NCBI GenBank assembly: GCA_024404065.1
Contig: JAKSQR010000072.1
Coordinates: 1 to 7,404 of the forward strand
Direction: 5' to 3'
From: Clostridia bacterium
GTDB lineage: Bacteria > Bacillota > Clostridia > Oscillospirales > Acutalibacteraceae
Length of the DNA: 7,404 nt
The notes below the pieces were generated by a model. It was not told the DNA's origin. It searched no databases and saw nothing but the letters and a program-made list of their open reading frames with translations. This document shows, in pieces, positions 5,500 through 7,404 of the stretch. The position numbers were made by a program, and so were the translations under genes. The stretch's first letter is position 1, and every line of letters begins with the position of its first letter.

Positions 5500-6700
5500 A
5501 CTCTTCAAATGGAGTATTTATTGATGAGTAGCGGTAGCTTAACGGCTTTTGATTTCGGTTATATCTGTATACACTCATACAAAGTCCTATTGCAAAATAT
5601 ATACACATATTTGATGAGCCGCCTGCACTTATGAATGGCAGGGTAATACCAATACAAGGTAAAAGCTTTAAGCACATACCAATATTCATTATAACCTGAG
5701 AGCTTATCATAAATGCTGTGCCATAGCATATAGCTGTGCCGGGAAGTGTAGCGGATTTTCTGCCGTTACGCATAATCCATATACATATAAAAGCAAGGGC
5801 TGCAAGCAGTAAAAATCCACCAAGGAAGCCAAGCTCCTCACCAACTACGGAAAATACCATATCACTTTCATTTACAGGAATACCTGATGGTGACTGTGTG
5901 TATGTGCCTTTTAAGAAGCCATCACCAAAGAAACCGCCGCTGCCTATTGCATTAACTGCCCTTTGTTGCTGATAAATTTTATCTCTGTAAACGCTTTCAC
6001 TAAGTGCGGCAGGGTAGTAAATAGCAAGTATTCTCTGCCTGTGGAAGCTTGATAAGAATTTAGTCCATAGGATAGGAGCAACTGCTACAAAAGCACCAAT
6101 TGCAAGGGCAAAATACCTGAGCTTAAGCCCTGCAATAAACATCATACCAACAAACATAAAGCCAAAAATCATAGCAGAGCCAAGGTCGTCGGTAAGTATG
6201 ATAAGTCCAATGGGGATAAGAGCGTGAGCAGTAAGCAACACAACATTCTTTATGCTGTTTATCTCATTCTTTACCATATCAAGGTGAGCTGCAAATGTAA
6301 CAAGGAAACCTACCTTTGCAAGCTCAGATGGCTGAAAGTTAATGGTAATACCACTTACTTTAATAATTGGCAGCCAGCATCTTGCATCGGGTCTGTCAGG
6401 GGGAGCTTCACCCCATATAAACAGGGCAAAAATCAACACAAGACAAACACCGCCAACTATAGGCCATATTCTTACTATTGAGTTGTAGTCAAAAACAGAA
6501 ATTATAATGCAGGCGATTATACCAACACTTGCAGCACCTATCATAACAAGGCACTCACGACCCATTATAAGTCCGCCATCTATGGCCTCATTATGTGTAG
6601 CTGAGTAAACCATAAGGCAGCCAAAAATGGTTGTTAATATGCAGGAAATGTACAGTATAAAATCTGTTCCTTTAATTGTAGATGATAAACGTTTAATCAT
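5498..6700 (-). CDS. rodA: SEDS-family peptidoglycan polymerase, RodA/FtsW/SpoVE type, probably RodA
   Basis: This is a membrane glycosyltransferase that would polymerise lipid II into peptidoglycan strands, normally with a class B penicillin-binding protein. About ten hydrophobic segments run from residue 14 to 378. Family motifs are MVYSAT (30-35), ARCWLP then NFQPSELAKV (121-130), QRILAIYYP (222-230), AVNAIGSGGFFGDGF (248-262), the extracytoplasmic loop ending ESDMVFSVVGEELG (278-291), and LPFISAGGSS (354-363). D280 is the likely counterpart of the essential aspartate of RodA and FtsW. The usual HTD-F-IF context is altered here to ESDMVF, and the usual ISYGG reads ISAGG. Length (400 residues) is normal. 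RodA is favoured over FtsW or SpoVE by general resemblance only. The start at 6700 follows AGGA overlapping the upstream stop. No penicillin-binding protein gene is adjacent within the window. Confidence 0.88.
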   Translation of the reverse strand: MIKRLSSTIKGTDFILYISCILTTIFGCLMVYSATHNEAIDGGLIMGRECLVMIGAASVGIIACIIISVFDYNSIVRIWPIVGGVCLVLIFALFIWGEAPPDRPDARCWLPIIKVSGITINFQPSELAKVGFLVTFAAHLDMVKNEINSIKNVVLLTAHALIPIGLIILTDDLGSAMIFGFMFVGMMFIAGLKLRYFALAIGAFVAVAPILWTKFLSSFHRQRILAIYYPAALSESVYRDKIYQQQRAVNAIGSGGFFGDGFLKGTYTQSPSGIPVNESDMVFSVVGEELGFLGGFLLLAALAFICIWIMRNGRKSATLPGTAICYGTAFMISSQVIMNIGMCLKLLPCIGITLPFISAGGSSNMCIYFAIGLCMSVYRYNRNQKPLSYRYSSINTPFEE

Positions 6701-6706
6701 ATAATA

Positions 6707-6710
6707 TCCT
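6707..6710 (-). promoter_or_regulatory. Ribosome binding site of the SEDS gene, overlapping the upstream stop
   Basis: On the minus strand AGGA (6710-6707) shares two bases with the TAG stop codon (6711-6709) of the upstream gene and lies six bases before the ATG at 6700. This indicates an operon with likely translational coupling. Confidence 0.7.
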
Positions 6711-7404
6711 AAAAATTAAATTGATCCTGAAGCTCAATGTAAGCTTCAGCAACGGGCACGGCTGCATATTTGCCGGTAGAAACTATTTCTTCATTTTCAG
6801 TAAAGTAAGAGTGCCAGTTATTTGATGCAAGCAGGTAGCCAACCTGATCGTTTGTAAGACCAAAAACAAGAAGCTTTCTGCTGCTGTCAAGGTCTGCAAA
6901 ATAGGGGAGAGTCCACTCTTCATTAGTCCAGGATTTTTCAGCACCATCAGCACCGCCAAATGCAATTTCAGGTGCAAGCTCACCAGGAATGATTGCAATA
7001 GCAAGGTCCTTACCTATTTCACAGTAACCAACCTCAGTTACAATTTCATATTTGCCAAAGCCAGATTTATAAACAGAATTTTTCAGCAGACCGCCTTTTG
7101 CTGCAAGTACTAAAATATTATTGTCAATTTTAATCCATACCTCTTTGTATGCAATATTAAAGACGGGGTCAAGTTCCTTTTCTTCAGTTATAGAGCAAAG
7201 TCTTTTTGCAAGCTCTGTACCGAAGGCGATAATATAAGCATAGCCCTCATCATATTTTTCAACATCAGCGGGGTCAGGAGTAAGTACACTTGCGTTATTT
7301 GTAAGTGCAAGCTCTGCACCCTGAATATAGAAGAAATTGGCATTTGCATTTTCGTTAATGTATTTCTCCATATAGTAGGGGTAATCGCCTGTAAGTGCTG
7401 TGCC
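6709..7404 (-). CDS. Neutral/alkaline ceramidase-like protein, C-terminal part (N-terminus outside window)
   Basis: The frame is open to the window edge; 231 residues are visible. The ATG at 7371 is probably internal: it has no ribosome binding site, and the 11 codons before it (GTALTGDYPYY) continue the family-like sequence. Features recalling neutral ceramidases and relatives are GDYPYYMEKYI followed by FFYIQGA, then IIPGELAPE and GLTNDQVGYL. In the Pseudomonas enzyme a glutamate and a tyrosine in equivalent places bind the catalytic zinc; here these would be E142 and Y190 of the visible part. The N-terminal half that would carry the zinc histidines is not in view. Ceramidases cleave the amide bond of ceramide, but the bacterial substrate is uncertain and the protein could act on another lipid or amide. 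A signal peptide cannot be assessed. It ends eight bases before the SEDS gene. Family assignment is moderate; an unrelated hypothetical protein remains possible. Confidence 0.6.
   Translation of the reverse strand, partial: GTALTGDYPYYMEKYINENANANFFYIQGAELALTNNASVLTPDPADVEKYDEGYAYIIAFGTELAKRLCSITEEKELDPVFNIAYKEVWIKIDNNILVLAAKGGLLKNSVYKSGFGKYEIVTEVGYCEIGKDLAIAIIPGELAPEIAFGGADGAEKSWTNEEWTLPYFADLDSSRKLLVFGLTNDQVGYLLASNNWHSYFTENEEIVSTGKYAAVPVAEAYIELQDQFNF

Noticed and set aside
5736..6481. Plus-strand frames of 78 and 85 codons opposite the SEDS gene
   Set aside because: They are antisense shadows of a conserved membrane protein with no recognisable product.
6783..7004. Minus-strand 73-codon frame within the ceramidase-like gene
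   Set aside because: It lies wholly inside the larger frame, which has recognisable family motifs; this one has none.

Overview
The window looks like chromosomal DNA from a low-GC, Gram-positive anaerobe, most likely a gut-type member of the Clostridia. This is inferred from the AT-rich composition, strong GGAGG-type ribosome binding sites, the two-subunit iron-sulfur serine dehydratase (typical of Firmicutes), a FUCA1-like GH29 fucosidase and a SEDS cell-wall polymerase. No species can be named from the sequence alone. I see no insertion sequence, phage gene, CRISPR array or obviously novel defence system. Most of the window is well-recognised housekeeping or accessory metabolism.

Layout. 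Bases 6-1533 (+) hold sdaAB and sdaAA, a translationally coupled pair encoding L-serine dehydratase, closed by a hairpin terminator. Bases 1594-1790 hold a complete tRNA-Leu(CAG) gene on the minus strand with its own terminator and a near-consensus promoter. That promoter's -35 box overlaps the -35 box of a divergent promoter reading right. The rightward promoter serves a GH29 alpha-L-fucosidase (1819-3108), coupled to a GNAT acetyltransferase (3117-3713). A YjgR/HerA-like ATPase (3769-5454) follows on the same strand after a 55-base gap. A bidirectional hairpin terminator (5467-5499) separates it from a convergent minus-strand operon. That operon consists of the C-terminal part of a neutral/alkaline ceramidase-like protein (6709-7404, running off the window edge) followed by a RodA/FtsW-family peptidoglycan polymerase (5498-6700).

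How the genes work together. SdaAA and SdaAB form one enzyme that deaminates serine to pyruvate and ammonia. The fucosidase has no export signal, so it probably trims fucosylated oligosaccharides inside the cell; the coupled acetyltransferase has an unknown substrate. The YjgR-like ATPase has no NurA partner here and an unusual C-terminal tail. The ceramidase-like gene and the SEDS gene are tightly coupled, with the SEDS ribosome binding site overlapping the upstream stop codon. This links an amidase-like protein with a cell-wall or membrane enzyme and is the least expected pairing in the window.

The points most worth a second look are the shared -35 element at 1760-1766, the ceramidase-like/SEDS coupling, the duplicated C-terminal segment of the ATPase, and a common stem foot (AAAACAGC) in all three terminators.
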